Shown here: positions 62,239 to 64,000 of the stretch, piece by piece
How the letters are laid out: every line of letters begins with the position of its first letter
How positions within the stretch are numbered: the first letter of the stretch is position 1
Source of the DNA: UKL13-2 sp044229235
GTDB taxonomy: Bacteria > Pseudomonadota > Gammaproteobacteria > Burkholderiales > Usitatibacteraceae
DNA length: 64,000 bases
Reading direction: 5' to 3'
Assembly (NCBI GenBank): GCA_044229235.1
Contig: JBGATH010000013.1
Location: forward strand, 1 to 64,000
Notes under the pieces: generated by a model
Databases searched by the model: none
What the model saw: only the letters and a program-made list of their open reading frames with translations
Told to the model about the DNA's origin: nothing
Made by a program: the position numbers and the translations under genes

Positions 62239-62979
62239 TCAGGCGTCGTCGGGATTGGTCAGTGCGACGGCTGCCTTGAAGTCGAGCGATCCCTCGTAGA
62301 TGGAGCGCCCGGCAATCACGCCCATGATGCCTTCATCTTCCACCGCGATGAGCCTTTTCAAGTCATCGAGGTTATTCAGGCCGCCACTGGCGATCACCGG
62401 GATGGTGAGCTGTTTGGCGAGGGTAACGGTGGCCTCGACATTCACGCCGCCCATCATGCCGTCACGGCCGATGTCGGTATAGAGCACTGCCTCGACGCCA
62501 TAGTCCTGGAAGCGCTTGGCCAGATCGATCACGTCATGCCCGGTCAGCTTGGACCAGCCGTCGGTGGCGACCTTGCCATCCTTGGCATCCAGCGCGACCA
62601 CGATGTGGCCGGGGAAGGCATCGCACGCTTCGTGCAGGAAACCCGGGCTTTTCACAGCGGCGGTGCCGATGACGATGTAGGTAATGCCATCGTCCAGGTA
62701 ACGTTCGATCGTCTCGAGATCACGAATGCCGCCGCCCAGCTGGATCGGAATGTCTTCGCCGACGGAGGCGACTATTTCCTTGATGACGCTTTCATTGCGG
62801 GGCTTGCCGGCGAAGGCACCGTTCAGGTCAACCACGTGCAGGCGCTGCGCACCAAGATCCGTCCATCTGCGCGCCGTTTCGCCGGCATTGTCCGAAAAAA
62901 CAATGGCCGATTTCATGTCGCCTTGTTGCAGGCGCACGCACTTTCCGTCTTTGATGTCGATGGCGGGGATGATCAGCAT
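62239..62979 (-). CDS. hisA: Phosphoribosylformimino-5-aminoimidazole carboxamide ribotide isomerase
   Basis: A 246-residue half-barrel isomerase of the histidine pathway. It has LIIPAIDIKDGKCVRLQQGD, the first-half phosphate loop IPIQLGGGIRD, and the second-half GRDGMMGGVNVEA with the ASGGLNNLDDL stretch. It sits between hisH and hisF in the usual HAF order. Confidence 0.96.
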   Translation of the reverse strand: MLIIPAIDIKDGKCVRLQQGDMKSAIVFSDNAGETARRWTDLGAQRLHVVDLNGAFAGKPRNESVIKEIVASVGEDIPIQLGGGIRDLETIERYLDDGITYIVIGTAAVKSPGFLHEACDAFPGHIVVALDAKDGKVATDGWSKLTGHDVIDLAKRFQDYGVEAVLYTDIGRDGMMGGVNVEATVTLAKQLTIPVIASGGLNNLDDLKRLIAVEDEGIMGVIAGRSIYEGSLDFKAAVALTNPDDA

Positions 62980-63052
62980 GGCTTAGGCGCGGCGGCGCGT
63001 TGGCGGGTCGTGGGTGAAGGGTCCGGGTGACGGCGGAAAATTCGGATCGGGA

Positions 63053-63685
63053 TCAGGGTTGCCAGCTCATGAAATTGCGATACAGCTGCAGTCCGGAACG
63101 ATGGCTCTTTTCGGGATGGAATTGGGTGGCAAAAATATTATCGCTGCCGATGGCGGCGGTAAAGTTCCCTGCGTAATTCGTTGCAGCGGTGGTCAGATCC
63201 GGATCCGCGGGCTCACAATAATAGCTATGCACGAAGTAAAAGCGTTCACCTGTCGCAATATCTTGCCATAAAGCGTGCGGCGCCGTTTGCATGACTTCGT
63301 TCCAGCCCATGTGGGGGACTTTTAGAGTGGCATCGTCCGGCGCGAAGCGTTTGACGGTGCCGGCAAAGATGGCCAGTCCCGCGGTGTCGCCTTCGTCCGA
63401 ACGCTCGAACAGCATCTGCATGCCAACGCATACGCCCATGAAGGGCCTGGTGGCCGCCGCTTCGCGTACCGCAGCTTCCAGGCCGCTTTCGCGCAGGTTG
63501 CGCATGCAATCGGGCATGGCGCCCTGCCCGGGAAACACCACGCGGTCGGCGTCACGCACCGCCTGCGGCGCGCTGCTGATGGAGACTTCCACGGGCAGCG
63601 CGTGTTCACGCGCGACGAACTCGAACGCTTTCGCCACCGAGCGCAGATTACCCATCCCGTAATCGACAACCACCAGCTTTTGCAT
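63053..63685 (-). CDS. hisH: Imidazole glycerol phosphate synthase glutamine amidotransferase subunit
   Basis: The 210-residue amidotransferase that feeds ammonia to HisF. It has the nucleophile-cysteine motif MGVCVGMQMLFE, the oxyanion PGQGAMPDC, the catalytic histidine in ATQFHPEKSH, and starts with KLVVVDYGMGNLRSVAKAF. The ATG at 63685 is chosen because that N-terminus is the family standard; the longer open frame upstream is spurious. Confidence 0.96.
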   Translation of the reverse strand: MQKLVVVDYGMGNLRSVAKAFEFVAREHALPVEVSISSAPQAVRDADRVVFPGQGAMPDCMRNLRESGLEAAVREAAATRPFMGVCVGMQMLFERSDEGDTAGLAIFAGTVKRFAPDDATLKVPHMGWNEVMQTAPHALWQDIATGERFYFVHSYYCEPADPDLTTAATNYAGNFTAAIGSDNIFATQFHPEKSHRSGLQLYRNFMSWQP

Positions 63686-63704
63686 GATGCGATGGGAGAT
63701 GGGT

Positions 63705-64000
63705 TTAGAAGGCGCCCTTGGTGGACGGCAGCACCCCGGCGGCACGGGCGTCGGTTTCGCACGCCATGCGCAGGGCGCGACCGAAGGCCTTGAACACGGT
63801 TTCGGCCTGGTGGTGTGAATTCACCCCGCGAAAGTTATCGATGTGAACCGTGGCCAAGGCGTGATTCACGAAACCCTGAAAAAACTCGATGAACAGGTCG
63901 ACATCGAACTCGCCGACCCTGGCCCGCGTGAAGTCGACGTGATATTCGAGTCCCGGCCGCCCGGACAGATCGATCACCACCCGCGACAGCGCCTCATCCA
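63705..64000 (-). CDS. hisB: Imidazoleglycerol-phosphate dehydratase (partial; start outside window)
   Basis: The C-terminal part of HisB, about 98 residues in the window, beyond which the reading frame runs off the end. Visible metal-binding motifs are the HHQAETVFKAFGRALRMA (the His-His-x-x-Glu pattern) and the C-terminal STKGAF typical of single-domain HisB. It is the most upstream gene of the his block in view; hisH follows 19 bases later. Confidence 0.95.
   Translation of the reverse strand, partial: DEALSRVVIDLSGRPGLEYHVDFTRARVGEFDVDLFIEFFQGFVNHALATVHIDNFRGVNSHHQAETVFKAFGRALRMACETDARAAGVLPSTKGAF

Overview
The window looks like a chromosomal segment of a high-GC Gram-negative bacterium, most likely a betaproteobacterium. 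The evidence is gene order and families. One run reads hisB-hisH-hisA-hisF-hisI-hisE-HIT-tatA-tatB-tatC. Another is petA-petB-petC-sspA-sspB. There is also a Bug-type tripartite tricarboxylate receptor, a YggX protein and a UbiH-type hydroxylase. I see no rRNA, tRNA, CRISPR array, transposase or prophage gene, so genus cannot be called from sequence alone.

1-16.2 kb is a sugar catabolic locus. A 5'-truncated GntR/UTRA regulator faces a long minus-strand block. Read in transcription order the block is: TonB-dependent receptor, IlvD/Edd-type sugar-acid dehydratase, HpcH/HpaI aldolase, a complete ABC sugar importer (ATPase, binding protein, two permeases), GH31 alpha-glycosidase, aldose 1-epimerase, SMP-30 lactonase, SDR sugar dehydrogenase and a GH53 endo-galactanase lipoprotein. 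Together these fit oxidative, non-phosphorylative use of pentose or galactose released from a plant (arabino)galactan-like polymer. The receptor has a good sigma70 promoter with an adjoining palindromic operator.

16.6-38.6 kb is mostly housekeeping and single genes: eukaryote-type NADP isocitrate dehydrogenase, redoxin, Crp/Fnr regulator, alpha/beta hydrolase, 2Fe-2S ferredoxin, VanZ protein, gamma carbonic anhydrase, GNAT, DUF547 protein, a VTT-membrane/flavoprotein disulfide reductase fusion, patatin, an altered metallophosphoesterase next to an ArsS-type radical SAM protein, a Bug receptor, a vanadium-haloperoxidase-like protein, flavin reductase, nitronate monooxygenase, a UbiH-family hydroxylase, and an MgtA-type P-type ATPase behind a perfect FNR box.

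38.8-52 kb holds transketolase, then a five-gene plus-strand polyamine/envelope group (speD, speE, yjfM-like lipoprotein, yjfC-like ATP-grasp ligase, yjfL-like DUF350 membrane protein). After these come an inositol-phosphatase family protein, rsmE, argA, yggX, phoU, rpiA, ilvA and a CBS-domain protein. 52-64 kb holds sspB-sspA, the cytochrome bc1 genes, mscL, a DegS/DegQ-type protease, tatABC and the his genes, with hisB cut by the window end.

The most notable non-coding content is repeats. Seven copies of a roughly 66-bp palindromic element lie between genes across the whole window. Three copies of a second, larger palindromic element are present, two of them in tandem. At two neighbouring genes (CBS-domain gene and sspB) a gene end has been triplicated together with a GC-rich spacer in units of about 136-140 bp.
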